Source: Bacteroides xylanisolvens XB1A (GTDB lineage Bacteria > Bacteroidota > Bacteroidia > Bacteroidales > Bacteroidaceae). Taken from it: 64,000 bases of DNA. A model generated the notes under the pieces. The model saw nothing but the letters and a program-made list of their open reading frames with translations, made no database searches and was not told the DNA's origin. Shown here piece after piece: positions 35,593 through 45,163 of this stretch (the first letter of the stretch is position 1; every line of letters begins with the position of its first letter). The stretch lies in contig NC_021017.1 in NCBI RefSeq assembly GCF_000210075.1, forward strand, positions 2,344,706-2,408,705. The letters run 5' to 3'. The position numbers and the translations under genes are program-made.

Positions 35593-36478
35593 TTTAAAGG
35601 AGACATTCAGAAGAGGAAATATTTTCATCCAACTGATTTATATCAACGTAGGCATCTTTCTGATCGGCACGTTGATTAACGTTTTCTTGCGACTGTTTGA
35701 AGTAAGTACCCCCGATATATTCGGTATATTTGCCCTGCCGGCATCCTTTATCGGATTTATTCATCAGCCGTGGTCGTTATTTACTTATATGTTTATGCAT
35801 GCCGGTATCCTGCATATTCTATTCAATATGCTTTGGCTGTATTGGTTCGGAAGTTTGTTTCTCTACTTTTTCTCGGCCAAGCATTTAAGAGGACTATATG
35901 TATTAGGAGGTATCTGTGGAGGTTTACTGTATATGGTTGCCTACAATGTATTTCCTTTATTCAGTTCGCAAGTGGCGGGTGCAACATTGGTAGGAGCATC
36001 AGCTTCCGTATTAGCCATCGTAGCTGCTACGGCTTATCGTGAACCAAATTACAGGGTGCAACTTTTTCTTTTCGGTGCTATCCGTCTCAAATATCTGGCA
36101 CTGGTTGTTATCGGAATCGATGTATTATCCATCACCTCAAGTAATGCCGGAGGACATATCGCCCACCTGGGCGGTGCTCTTGCAGGACTTTGGTTTGCCG
36201 CCAGCCTAAGTAAAGGAACTGATTTGACTTCCTGGATCAACTGGATTCTGGATGGTTTCGCCTCCTTGTTTCAAAAGAAAACATGGAAACGGAAACCGAA
36301 AATGAAGGTACACTATGGAAACAGTGCCACCGGTCGCGAGAAGGATTATGATTACAATGCCCACAAAAAAGCACAGTCTGATGAAGTGGACCGTATTTTG
36401 GAAAAACTAAAGAAATCCGGTTACGACAGTCTGACAACTGAAGAAAAGAAAAGCTTGTTCGACGCAAGCAAAAGATAA
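35573..36478 (+). CDS. Rhomboid-family intramembrane serine protease 2
   Basis: Second rhomboid, 301 aa. Catalytic Ser143 is in VGASASVLA and His198 in HIAHLGGALAG; HAGILHILFNMLW is the helix-2 motif. It differs from its neighbour by a roughly 80-residue cytoplasmic C-terminal extension, rich in Lys and ending in a helical segment (VDRILEKLKKSGYDSLTTEEKKSLFDA). This tail resembles those on other Bacteroidetes rhomboids. The start codon lies inside the 3' end of the upstream gene, so the two are translationally coupled. Confidence 0.94.
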   Translation: MGHIIADLKETFRRGNIFIQLIYINVGIFLIGTLINVFLRLFEVSTPDIFGIFALPASFIGFIHQPWSLFTYMFMHAGILHILFNMLWLYWFGSLFLYFFSAKHLRGLYVLGGICGGLLYMVAYNVFPLFSSQVAGATLVGASASVLAIVAATAYREPNYRVQLFLFGAIRLKYLALVVIGIDVLSITSSNAGGHIAHLGGALAGLWFAASLSKGTDLTSWINWILDGFASLFQKKTWKRKPKMKVHYGNSATGREKDYDYNAHKKAQSDEVDRILEKLKKSGYDSLTTEEKKSLFDASKR

Positions 36479-36482
36479 AGGA

Positions 36483-37568
36483 ATGGAACATATTGGCAAA
36501 TTTGTCGCATATCTGATACTTGCTGTCAACGCTCTCTTCGTGGGAACGTTGATATTAAGCGCTTATAGCCCTTACCTTAACCCGAAAATAAATCCACTTG
36601 CTTCCAGCTTGGGACTTGCATTTCCGATATTCCTGACGATTAATCTGATTTTTATCGGCTTCTGGGCATTTGTCAATTACCGCTATGCGCTCTTGCCTGC
36701 CATCGGTTTTCTAATTTGTATTCCGCAGATACGGACTTATATTCCTTTTAACTCCACCACTAAAACCATACCGGAAGGAAGCATCAAAATCCTATCCTAC
36801 AACGTAATGAGTTTCAACAATTTGGAGAAGAAAGATGGGAAAAACCCGGTATTGTCTTATCTTGTAGATAGTAACGCCGATATTATCTGTCTGCAAGAAT
36901 ATAACACCGCTACCAACAAGAAATACCTGACGGAACAGGACATTAAAAAAGCATTCAAAGCCTATCCTTACCAATCCGTCCACCAACAAGGGAAAGGAGA
37001 TGTGCAACTTGCCTGTTTCTCTAAGTTCCCCATACTCTCGATACATCCCATCGAATATGAAAGTAATTATAACGGCTCCATGAAATATGTACTGAATGTG
37101 AATAACGACACTCTTACATTAATCAACAACCACCTGGAATCCAACAAACTCACCAAAGAAGACAGAGGGATGTATGAGGATATGATTAAAGACCCGAATG
37201 CCAAGAAAGTAAAAACCGGACTTAGGCAATTAATAAGAAAACTGGCGGAAGCATCGGCTATCCGGGCTACACAAGCAGATTCTGTGGCTAAAACCATTGC
37301 AGAAAGTAAATATCCGACAACCATAGTATGCGGCGATTTCAACGACGGTTCTATCTCATATACCCATCGCATCCTGACTCAAAAACTAGACGATGCATTC
37401 ACACAGTCCGGTAAAGGATTGGGTATTTCCTACAATCAGAACAAGTTCTATTTCCGCATAGACAATATCTTGATCAGCCCCAACCTGAAAGCCTACAATT
37501 GCACGGTAGACCGGTCTATCAAGGCATCAGACCATTACCCGATCTGGTGCTATATCAGTAAACGATAA
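36483..37568 (+). CDS. Membrane-anchored endonuclease/exonuclease/phosphatase-family protein
   Basis: Protein of 361 aa, starting 4 bp after the second rhomboid. The N-terminal 90 residues contain about three transmembrane helices. The EEP catalytic domain has ILSYNVMSF, ADIICLQEYN (metal-binding Glu), INNHLES, CGDFNDG and SDHYPIW (catalytic His), in the expected order. EEP enzymes hydrolyse phosphodiesters in DNA, inositol phosphates or lipids; the domain probably faces the periplasm but its substrate is unknown. It sits inside the rhomboid-M3 peptidase operon. Confidence 0.92.
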   Translation: MEHIGKFVAYLILAVNALFVGTLILSAYSPYLNPKINPLASSLGLAFPIFLTINLIFIGFWAFVNYRYALLPAIGFLICIPQIRTYIPFNSTTKTIPEGSIKILSYNVMSFNNLEKKDGKNPVLSYLVDSNADIICLQEYNTATNKKYLTEQDIKKAFKAYPYQSVHQQGKGDVQLACFSKFPILSIHPIEYESNYNGSMKYVLNVNNDTLTLINNHLESNKLTKEDRGMYEDMIKDPNAKKVKTGLRQLIRKLAEASAIRATQADSVAKTIAESKYPTTIVCGDFNDGSISYTHRILTQKLDDAFTQSGKGLGISYNQNKFYFRIDNILISPNLKAYNCTVDRSIKASDHYPIWCYISKR

Positions 37569-37596
37569 GAACTGAAAACTCTAATAAAAAACACTT

Positions 37597-39684
37597 ATGA
37601 TGATTAAAAAGACACTAACCATTTTAGCAGTAAGTTGTATGATGTACTCCTGTGCTACGAAAACAGAAAGCAATCCTTTCTTTACAGAGTTTCAAACCGA
37701 GTATGGTGTTCCTTCTTTCGACAAGATTAAATTAGAGCACTATGAACCTGCCTTTCTAAAAGGTATAGAAGAACAGAATCAAAATATCGAAGCCATCATC
37801 GAAAGCCCGGAAATTCCGACATTCGAAAATACGATTGTGGCTTTGGATAACAGCGCACCCATCTTAGACCGGGTAAGCATCATTTTCTTCAATATGACAG
37901 ATGCGGAAACTACTGATTCGCTGACCGCACTTTCCATCAAACTGGCACCGGTTCTTTCGGAACATAATGACAATATCTCCCTGAATGGGAAACTATTCAA
38001 ACGGGTGAACGATGTCTACCAAAAGAAAGATTCATTGAACCTGACGTCGGAACAAGAACGTCTGCTGGACAAGACTTATAAAAGATTTGTCCGTTCCGGA
38101 GCAAACCTTAATGCCGAAGACCAAACCCGCCTCCGCGAAATCAACAAGGAACTTTCTACACTCGGCATTACTTTCAGCAACAATATACTGAATGAGAATA
38201 ATGCTTTCAAACTCTTCGTTGACAAAGAAGAAGATCTGGCAGGATTGCCCGAATGGTTCCGCCAAAGCGCCGCGGAAGAAGCAAAAGCAGCCGGACAACC
38301 CGGAAAATGGCTATTCACCCTGCATAATGCCAGCCGCCTGCCTTTCCTGCAATATTCAGAAAATCGCCCGCTTCGGGAACAAATATACAAAGCTTACATC
38401 AACCGCGGTAACAACAACGACGAAAACGATAACAAGGAAAATATCCGTAAGATCGTTTCTCTCCGCCTGGAAAAAGCTAAATTATTAGGTTTCGACTGCT
38501 ATGCAAACTTCGTTCTCGACGAAACGATGGCAAAGAACGCCAACAACGTAATGAGCCTTCTAAACAACCTTTGGAGCTATGCACTGCCAAAAGCAAAGGC
38601 AGAAGCTACCGAACTTCAAAAATTAATGGATAAGGAAGGCAAAGGAGAAAAACTGGAAGCATGGGATTGGTGGTATTATACCGAAAAACTACGAAAAGAA
38701 AAGTACAACCTGTCTGAAGAGGATACAAAACCTTACTTCAAATTGGAGAATGTGCGCGATGGTGCTTTCGCCGTAGCCAACAAACTATATGGCATCACCC
38801 TTACCAAGCTCGAAGGTATCCCTACCTATCATCCGGATGTGGAAGTCTTTGAAGTGAAAGACGCAGACGGTTCGCAACTCGGTATCTTCTACGTCGATTA
38901 TTTCCCACGCTCCGGAAAAAGTGGCGGCGCATGGATGAGCAACTACCGCGAACAACAAGGAGATACCCGTCCGTTAGTATGCAATGTTTGCAGCTTTACC
39001 AAACCGGTAGGCGATACTCCCTCTCTATTGACAATGGATGAAGTAGAAACTTTGTTCCACGAATTTGGCCACGCTCTGCATGGACTGCTGACAAAATGTG
39101 AATACAAAGGAACATCAGGCACTAATGTAGTACGCGATTTTGTAGAACTTCCTTCTCAAATCAATGAACACTGGGCTACTGAACCGGAAGTACTGAAAAT
39201 GTATGCCAAACATTATCAGACAGGAGAAGTGATACCCGACGAAATCATCGAAAAGATACTGCAACAGAAGACTTTCAATCAGGGCTTCATGACTACCGAA
39301 TTACTGGCTGCCGCCATCCTCGACATGAACCTGCACACCGTAACAGATGTAAAGAATATAGACATGCTTGCATTCGAAAAAGAAGCCATGGACAAGCTCG
39401 GTCTCATCCCCGAAATAGCACCGCGTTATCGCGTGACTTACTTCAATCATATCATTGGTGGTTACGCAGCCGGATACTACAGCTACCTATGGGCCAATGT
39501 ACTGGATAATGATGCTTTTGAAGCCTTTAAAGAACATGGTATTTTTGATAAAAACACCGCCGACCTCTTCCGTCACAACGTATTGGAGAAGGGAGACAGC
39601 GAAGACCCGATGGTGCTTTACCGGAATTTCCGTGGAGCGGAACCAAGCTTGGAACCGCTACTGAAAAACAGAGGAATGAAATAA
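37597..39684 (+). CDS. dcp: M3-family peptidyl-dipeptidase (Dcp-like) lipoprotein
   Basis: Zinc oligopeptidase of 695 aa with a lipoprotein signal (SCMMYSC, Cys near residue 19), so it is exported rather than cytosolic. Active site LFHEFGHALHGLL has His488, Glu489 and His492, with the third ligand Glu in DFVELPSQ, followed by INEHW. This is the Dcp branch of M3, which removes C-terminal dipeptides from small peptides. It is the last gene of the rhomboid-rhomboid-EEP-M3 operon (28-bp gap) and is followed by a terminator. Confidence 0.95.
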   Translation: MMIKKTLTILAVSCMMYSCATKTESNPFFTEFQTEYGVPSFDKIKLEHYEPAFLKGIEEQNQNIEAIIESPEIPTFENTIVALDNSAPILDRVSIIFFNMTDAETTDSLTALSIKLAPVLSEHNDNISLNGKLFKRVNDVYQKKDSLNLTSEQERLLDKTYKRFVRSGANLNAEDQTRLREINKELSTLGITFSNNILNENNAFKLFVDKEEDLAGLPEWFRQSAAEEAKAAGQPGKWLFTLHNASRLPFLQYSENRPLREQIYKAYINRGNNNDENDNKENIRKIVSLRLEKAKLLGFDCYANFVLDETMAKNANNVMSLLNNLWSYALPKAKAEATELQKLMDKEGKGEKLEAWDWWYYTEKLRKEKYNLSEEDTKPYFKLENVRDGAFAVANKLYGITLTKLEGIPTYHPDVEVFEVKDADGSQLGIFYVDYFPRSGKSGGAWMSNYREQQGDTRPLVCNVCSFTKPVGDTPSLLTMDEVETLFHEFGHALHGLLTKCEYKGTSGTNVVRDFVELPSQINEHWATEPEVLKMYAKHYQTGEVIPDEIIEKILQQKTFNQGFMTTELLAAAILDMNLHTVTDVKNIDMLAFEKEAMDKLGLIPEIAPRYRVTYFNHIIGGYAAGYYSYLWANVLDNDAFEAFKEHGIFDKNTADLFRHNVLEKGDSEDPMVLYRNFRGAEPSLEPLLKNRGMK

Positions 39685-39694
39685 TTCAGTAAAA

Positions 39695-39728
39695 AAGCCC
39701 TTAAACATCAAATATTTGAGGGCTTATT
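39695..39728 (+). terminator. Terminator of the rhomboid-M3 operon
   Basis: Stem AAGCCCT / AGGGCTT (39695-39701, 39719-39725) followed by ATTA. The T tract is short but the position is right, 10 bp after the M3 stop. Confidence 0.75.
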
Positions 39729-39751
39729 ACACATGAATGTGAAAAAAAAAC

Positions 39752-39759
39752 TATATTTG
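39752..39759 (+). promoter_or_regulatory. secDF promoter -7 box
   Basis: TATATTTG matches TAnnTTTG, 91 bp upstream of the secDF ATG. The leader contains two near-repeats (CTTGTATACG, CTTGTGTACG) of unknown meaning. Confidence 0.65.
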
Positions 39760-39849
39760 CAGCCTTGTATACGGCAAAAAGAACTTGTGTACGACAGAAT
39801 TTAACTGAAAATTAAATTAAAAAAGTAATCATCATAAATTAAAAGTAAA

Positions 39850-42800
39850 ATGCAAAACAAAGGATTTGTAAAGGTTTTTGCGGTATTACTCACGCTGGTA
39901 TGCGTGTTCTACCTCTCCTTCTCCTTCGTAACACGCCATTATACCAACAAGGCGAAAGAAATTGCGAACGGCGACCCGAAAGTGGAACAAGACTACCTCG
40001 ACTCTCTCTCTAACGAGAAAGTAATGCTGTGGAACTGGACACTGAAACAATGTCGTGAGATGGAGATTAGTTTAGGTTTGGACCTGAAGGGTGGTATGAA
40101 CGTTATCCTTGAAGTTTCCGTACCTGATGTTATCAAAGCATTGGCAGACAACAAGCCTGACGAAGCTTTCAACAACGCATTGGCGACAGCTGCAAAACAG
40201 GCTGTCAACAGTCAGGATGATGTTATCACCCTGTTCATCAGAGAATACCACAAAATTGCTCCGGACGCAAAACTTTCCGAACTTTTCGCAACACAACAGT
40301 TGAAAGATAAAGTTAACCAGAAATCATCAGATGCAGAAGTTGAAAAAGTGCTGAGAGCAGAAGTAAAAGCTGCTGTTGAAAACTCATTCAACGTTCTTCG
40401 TACCCGTATCGACCGTTTTGGTGTTGTTCAACCGAACATCCAAAGTCTGGAAGACAAAATGGGACGTATCATGGTGGAACTTCCGGGTATCAAAGAGCCG
40501 GAACGTGTGAGAAAACTTCTCCAAGGTTCTGCCAATCTGGAGTTCTGGGAAACTTATACAGCTAGAGAAGTTCTCCCTGCCATGCAATCTGCAGACGCCA
40601 AATTGCGTGTTATTTTAGCTGAAGGAACAACAGCTGATACAGATACTATTGAAGCAGTCCTTACCGAAGCCACTCCGGTTGAGAAAAAAACTGTAAGTGC
40701 TGCCGACAGCCTTGCAGCTGCCCTGAAAGGTGACGTAACTGCTGAAGATAAGTCTGCCGCAAATATGGAAGAAATCAAAAAGCAATATCCTTTGCTGTCC
40801 ATACTTCAGTTGAATTCTAGCGGACAAGGTCCCGTTATTGGTTATGCCAACTACAAAGATACTGCTGACATCAACAAATATCTGGCTATGCCGGAAATCA
40901 AAGCTGATCTTCCAAAAGACCTTCGTCTGAAATGGGGTGTTTCTCCTTCTGAATTTGACAAGAAAGGACAGACTTTCGAATTATACGCTATCAAGTCTAC
41001 CGAACGTAACGGCAAAGCTCCGTTGGAAGGTGACGTAGTAACAGATGCGAAAGATGAATTCGACCAATACAGCAAACCGGCTGTAAGCATGACAATGAAC
41101 TCTGACGGTGCACGCCGCTGGGCTCAGTTGACTAAGCAGAACATTGGCCGTTCCATTGCTATCGTTCTTGATAACTATGTATATTCTGCACCAAACGTAA
41201 ACTCTGAAATTACAGGTGGACGTTCACAGATTACAGGTCATTTCACTCCTGAACAAGCAAAAGACTTAGCTAACGTATTGAAATCAGGTAAGATGCCGGC
41301 TCCGGCTCACATCGTACAGGAAGATATCGTTGGTCCGTCACTGGGTCAAGAATCAATCAATGCGGGTATTTTCTCATTCGTTGTAGCCCTGATTCTGTTG
41401 ATGATTTACATGTGCTCTATGTACGGCTTCATCCCAGGTATGGTTGCTAACTGCGCGTTAATCCTCAACTTCTTCTTCACGCTAGGTATTCTTTCATCCT
41501 TCCAGGCTGCGCTGACAATGTCCGGTATAGCCGGTATGGTATTGTCACTTGGTATGGCTGTGGATGCGAACGTACTTATCTATGAACGTACAAAAGAAGA
41601 GCTTCGTGCAGGTAAGGGTGTGAAGAAAGCACTTGCCGACGGTTATTCAAATGCATTCTCGGCTATCTTCGACTCTAACTTAACATCTATCATCACAGGT
41701 ATCATCCTGTTTAACTTTGGTACCGGTCCAATTCGTGGTTTTGCTACGACATTGATTATCGGTATCTTGGTATCCTTCTTTACTGCAGTGTTCATTACTC
41801 GTATTGTTTATGAACACTTCATGAACAAAGACAAGTGGTTGAACCTGACATTCACAACCAAGATTTCAAAGAATCTGATGACCAATACACATTTCGATTT
41901 TATGGGTACAAACAAAAAGTCCCTTATTATCGTCAGTGCAATCATCGTTGTTTGTATCGGTTCATTTGCCATCCGTGGTTTGAGTCAGAGTATCGACTTC
42001 ACTGGTGGGCGTAACTTTAAGGTACAATTTGAGAATCCTGTAGAACCGGAACAAGTTCGTGAATTGATCTCTAGCAAATTTGGCGACGCCAACGTAAGCG
42101 TTATTGCTATCGGTACAGACAAAAAGACCGTACGTATCAGTACAAACTACCGTATCGAAGATGAAGGCAACAATGTAGACTCTGAAATCGAATCATATCT
42201 ATATGAAACCTTGAAGCCGGTATTGACTCAGAATATCACATTGGAAACTTTCATCGACCGTGACAATCACACAGGTGGTAGTATCGTAAGCTCACAGAAA
42301 GTAGGTCCGAGTATCGCAGATGACATCAAGACAGGCGCTATCTACTCTGTAGTATTGGCACTGCTCGCCATCGGTTTGTATATCTTGCTCCGTTTCCGCA
42401 ACATTGCTTACAGTATCGGTTCTATCGTAGCTTTGAGTTGCGACACCATTATGATTATCGGTGCCTATTCACTGTTCTGGGGTATCCTGCCATTCTCTCT
42501 GGAAATCGACCAGACATTTATTGGTGCTATCTTGACAGCTATCGGTTACTCTATTAATGATAAGGTGGTAATCTTCGACCGTGTACGTGAGTTCTTCGGT
42601 TTATATCCGAAACGTGACAAACGAGTATTGTTCAACGACTCTCTGAACACAACGCTGGCTCGTACCATCAATACATCATTGAGTACATTGATCGTATTGC
42701 TGTGTATCTTCATCCTTGGTGGTGATTCAATCCGCAGCTTTGCATTCGCAATGATCCTGGGTGTTGTTATCGGTACATTATCTTCACTGTTTATTGCATC

Positions 42801-42861
42801 TCCGATTGCATACAACATGATGAAGAACAAGAAAGTCGTAGTACCAGCTACGGAAGAATAA
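39850..42861 (+). CDS. secDF: SecDF protein-export fusion
   Basis: Fused SecD-SecF membrane protein of 1003 aa, the RND-type proton-driven helper of SecYEG. SecD part: first TM near residues 8-26, GLDLKGGMNVILEV, the P1 head domain, DGARRWAQLT and VGPSLGQESINAG before TM2, then the AVDANVLIYERTKEELR loop. SecF part starts near residue 690: SIDFTGGRNFKVQF, VGPSIADDI, and a C-terminal TM bundle with INDKVVIFDRVREFF. A fused SecDF is usual in Bacteroidetes. It has its own promoter and a strong terminator. Confidence 0.97.
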   Translation: MQNKGFVKVFAVLLTLVCVFYLSFSFVTRHYTNKAKEIANGDPKVEQDYLDSLSNEKVMLWNWTLKQCREMEISLGLDLKGGMNVILEVSVPDVIKALADNKPDEAFNNALATAAKQAVNSQDDVITLFIREYHKIAPDAKLSELFATQQLKDKVNQKSSDAEVEKVLRAEVKAAVENSFNVLRTRIDRFGVVQPNIQSLEDKMGRIMVELPGIKEPERVRKLLQGSANLEFWETYTAREVLPAMQSADAKLRVILAEGTTADTDTIEAVLTEATPVEKKTVSAADSLAAALKGDVTAEDKSAANMEEIKKQYPLLSILQLNSSGQGPVIGYANYKDTADINKYLAMPEIKADLPKDLRLKWGVSPSEFDKKGQTFELYAIKSTERNGKAPLEGDVVTDAKDEFDQYSKPAVSMTMNSDGARRWAQLTKQNIGRSIAIVLDNYVYSAPNVNSEITGGRSQITGHFTPEQAKDLANVLKSGKMPAPAHIVQEDIVGPSLGQESINAGIFSFVVALILLMIYMCSMYGFIPGMVANCALILNFFFTLGILSSFQAALTMSGIAGMVLSLGMAVDANVLIYERTKEELRAGKGVKKALADGYSNAFSAIFDSNLTSIITGIILFNFGTGPIRGFATTLIIGILVSFFTAVFITRIVYEHFMNKDKWLNLTFTTKISKNLMTNTHFDFMGTNKKSLIIVSAIIVVCIGSFAIRGLSQSIDFTGGRNFKVQFENPVEPEQVRELISSKFGDANVSVIAIGTDKKTVRISTNYRIEDEGNNVDSEIESYLYETLKPVLTQNITLETFIDRDNHTGGSIVSSQKVGPSIADDIKTGAIYSVVLALLAIGLYILLRFRNIAYSIGSIVALSCDTIMIIGAYSLFWGILPFSLEIDQTFIGAILTAIGYSINDKVVIFDRVREFFGLYPKRDKRVLFNDSLNTTLARTINTSLSTLIVLLCIFILGGDSIRSFAFAMILGVVIGTLSSLFIASPIAYNMMKNKKVVVPATEE

Positions 42862-42880
42862 TAAACTCCACAAATAGAAA

Positions 42881-42913
42881 AGCCTCTTCCGAACATTCGG
42901 TAGAGGCTTTTTC
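42881..42913 (+). terminator. secDF terminator
   Basis: Stem AGCCTCT-(T)-CCGA ... TCGG-(T)-AGAGGCT with a short loop, followed by TTTTTCT; A residues on the left arm could let it also work on the opposite strand. The gap from here to the tRNA (42914-43034) shows nothing else. Confidence 0.92.
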
Positions 42914-43034
42914 TATTGATTATTAAAACAAATAGAAGCTATAAGACGTTCATCTTAAAAGAAGCTATTGTTACACTTAAAACTTGATACAATATGAAAG
43001 CAAAACAACACCACTCTCATAGATTCTTCTGTAG

Positions 43035-43106
43035 TAGCCCCGAGGGGAATCGAACCCCTATCTAAAGTTTAGGAAACTTCTATTCTATCCGTTGAACTAC
43101 AAGGCC
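43035..43106 (-). tRNA. tRNA-Arg (anticodon CCU)
   Basis: A 72-nt cloverleaf on the minus strand. The acceptor stem is GGCCTTG / CGGGGCT with G-U wobbles; the D-arm is GTTC...GAAT. The anticodon stem GAAGT/ACTTT holds the loop TTCCTAA, so the anticodon is CCT (reads AGG). The T-arm is AGGGG-TTCGATT-CCCCT and the discriminator base is A. CCA is not encoded, as is common in Bacteroides. A -7 promoter box TATCTTTG (complement of 43123-43130) lies upstream. Confidence 0.93.
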
Positions 43107-43122
43107 GCTTCAAATTTGCTTG

Positions 43123-43153
43123 CAAAGATAACGGTTTCTGTCGATTTAACAAG
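43123..43153 (-). promoter_or_regulatory. tRNA-Arg promoter
   Basis: TATCTTTG (complement of 43123-43130) matches TAnnTTTG, with CTTG (complement of 43150-43153) 19 bp upstream as a near -33 box. The expected transcript start lies about 10 bp before the mature tRNA 5' end. Confidence 0.7.
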
Positions 43154-43223
43154 AATAAAAATGCAGGTTCCTTTCAGATATTTCAAATAATTGGCGTCAA
43201 TAGGACAATAAAGTAGGATTTAT

Positions 43224-43254
43224 TTTGATAATTCGATTAACTTTCCGACCTTTG
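43224..43254 (+). promoter_or_regulatory. korAB promoter
   Basis: TTTG (43224-43227), a 19-bp spacer and GACCTTTG (43247-43254; one mismatch to TAnnTTTG), 56 bp before the korA ATG. Confidence 0.75.
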
Positions 43255-43309
43255 CGCTCACAAATTGAAAGTAAAATCAGTTTTTAAATTAAATATAGTA
43301 ATTAAAGTT

Positions 43310-45160
43310 ATGGCAGACGAAATGATGGTTAAAGAATTGGAGGAAGTAGTAGTACGTTTCTCCGGCGACTCCGGCGACGGTATGCAGCTGGCCGGCAACA
43401 TCTTCTCGAACGTGTCGGCTACAGTGGGAAATGACATCTGTACATTCCCTGACTATCCGGCAGACATCCGCGCCCCGCAAGGTTCGCTAACCGGTGTTTC
43501 CGGTTTCCAGGTCCACATCGGCGCCGGACAAGTTTACACTCCCGGAGACCGTTGCCACGTATTGGTGGCTATGAACCCTTCCGCACTGAAAACACAAATC
43601 AAATTCTGTAAACCGCAAGGACTTATCATCACCGACTCCGACTCATTCGAAGCCAGAGATTTGGAAAAGGCACAATTTAAAACCAACAATCCCTTTGAAG
43701 AATTAGGAATAAAACAGGAAGTATTGGAAGTTCCTATCTCTTCCATGTGCAAAGAGAGCCTGAAAGACTCCGGATTAGATAACAAATCGATTCTCCGTTG
43801 CAAAAATATGTTTGCACTCGGATTGGTTTGCTGGTTGTTCAACCGTAACCTTGCTGCTGCTGAAAAAATGCTGCGCGAGAAATTCGCCAAGAAACCCGAA
43901 ATAGCAGAAGCTAATATTAAGGTATTGAACGATGGCTTCAACTACGGAGCAAACACTCATGCTTCTGTCTCTACTTATAAGATTGAAAGCAAAGCTCCGA
44001 AATCAAAAGGACTTTATACAGATATCAACGGTAATAAAGCAACCGCCTACGGACTGATTGCCGCAGCTGAAAAAGCAGGTCTGGGGCTCTACCTAGGTTC
44101 TTATCCTATCACTCCGGCTACTGATATTCTGCACGAATTAGCTAAACATAAATCATTGGGAATCAAAACCGTACAGTGCGAAGATGAAATCGCAGGTTGT
44201 GCTTCTGCAGTTGGTGCCGCTTTTGCCGGTGCTTTGGCAGTGACTACGACTTCCGGCCCCGGTGTTTGCCTGAAGAGTGAGGCGATGAACCTTGCTGTAA
44301 TCGGTGAACTTCCATTGGTGATTGTCAATGTACAGCGTGGCGGTCCGTCTACCGGTCTTCCTACTAAATCAGAACAGACCGACTTATTACAAGCCCTTTA
44401 CGGACGCAACGGCGAAAGCCCGATGCCTGTAATCGCTGCAACATCGCCGACCAACTGTTTCGACGCCGCTTATATGGCATGCAAGATTGCCTTGGAACAC
44501 ATGACTCCGGTTGTATTGCTGACTGATGCTTTCGTAGCTAACGGTTCTGCCGCATGGAAACTCCCTAATCTGGATGAATATCCTGCCATCAATCCTCCGT
44601 ATGTGACCCCGGATATGGCCGGCAACTGGACTCCTTACCAACGTAATCCGGAAACAGGCGTACGCTACTGGGCTACTCCGGGAACTGAAGGATTCATGCA
44701 CCGCATCGGTGGTCTTGAAAAGAGCAACGAAACAGGCGCTATCTCTACCGAACCCGAAAACCACAATAAGATGGTTCATCTGCGTCAGGCCAAAGTGGAT
44801 AAAATTGCAGACTATATCCCCGAACTCGAAGTATTGGGTGACGAAGATGCAGACTTATTGATTGTGGGTTGGGGTGGTACTTACGGTCATCTCCGTCTGG
44901 CTATGGACTATATGCGCGAACATGGAAAGAAAGTGGCTTTCGTTCACTTCCAGTACATCAACCCGCTGCCGAAGAACACAGCCGATGTATTGCATAAATA
45001 CAAGAAAATCGTGGTAGCTGAACAGAATCTGGGACAATTCGCAGGTTATTTGCGCATGAAAGTGCCCGGATTGAACATCAGCCAGTTCAACCAAGTGAAA
45101 GGACAGCCTTTCGTTACGAGAGAATTGATAGATGCATTCACTAAATTATTGGAGGAATAA
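43310..45160 (+). CDS. korA: 2-oxoacid:acceptor oxidoreductase alpha subunit (gamma-alpha fusion)
   Basis: Subunit of a ferredoxin-dependent 2-oxoacid (probably 2-oxoglutarate) oxidoreductase, which makes acyl-CoA, CO2 and reduced ferredoxin in the reductive/branched TCA pathway of anaerobes. 616 aa from the ATG at 43310 (MADEMMVKEL). The N-terminal gamma domain (RFSGDSGDGMQLAG, about 10-190) is fused to the alpha/PYR domain (YPITPATDILHELAKH, TTSGPGVCLKSEAMNLA). The C-terminal domain has VGWGGTYGHL. It is followed by korB after 3 bp, and the partner supplies the TPP site. Choice of 2-oxoglutarate over other oxoacids rests on overall resemblance. Confidence 0.93.
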   Translation: MADEMMVKELEEVVVRFSGDSGDGMQLAGNIFSNVSATVGNDICTFPDYPADIRAPQGSLTGVSGFQVHIGAGQVYTPGDRCHVLVAMNPSALKTQIKFCKPQGLIITDSDSFEARDLEKAQFKTNNPFEELGIKQEVLEVPISSMCKESLKDSGLDNKSILRCKNMFALGLVCWLFNRNLAAAEKMLREKFAKKPEIAEANIKVLNDGFNYGANTHASVSTYKIESKAPKSKGLYTDINGNKATAYGLIAAAEKAGLGLYLGSYPITPATDILHELAKHKSLGIKTVQCEDEIAGCASAVGAAFAGALAVTTTSGPGVCLKSEAMNLAVIGELPLVIVNVQRGGPSTGLPTKSEQTDLLQALYGRNGESPMPVIAATSPTNCFDAAYMACKIALEHMTPVVLLTDAFVANGSAAWKLPNLDEYPAINPPYVTPDMAGNWTPYQRNPETGVRYWATPGTEGFMHRIGGLEKSNETGAISTEPENHNKMVHLRQAKVDKIADYIPELEVLGDEDADLLIVGWGGTYGHLRLAMDYMREHGKKVAFVHFQYINPLPKNTADVLHKYKKIVVAEQNLGQFAGYLRMKVPGLNISQFNQVKGQPFVTRELIDAFTKLLEE

Positions 45161-45163
45161 AAG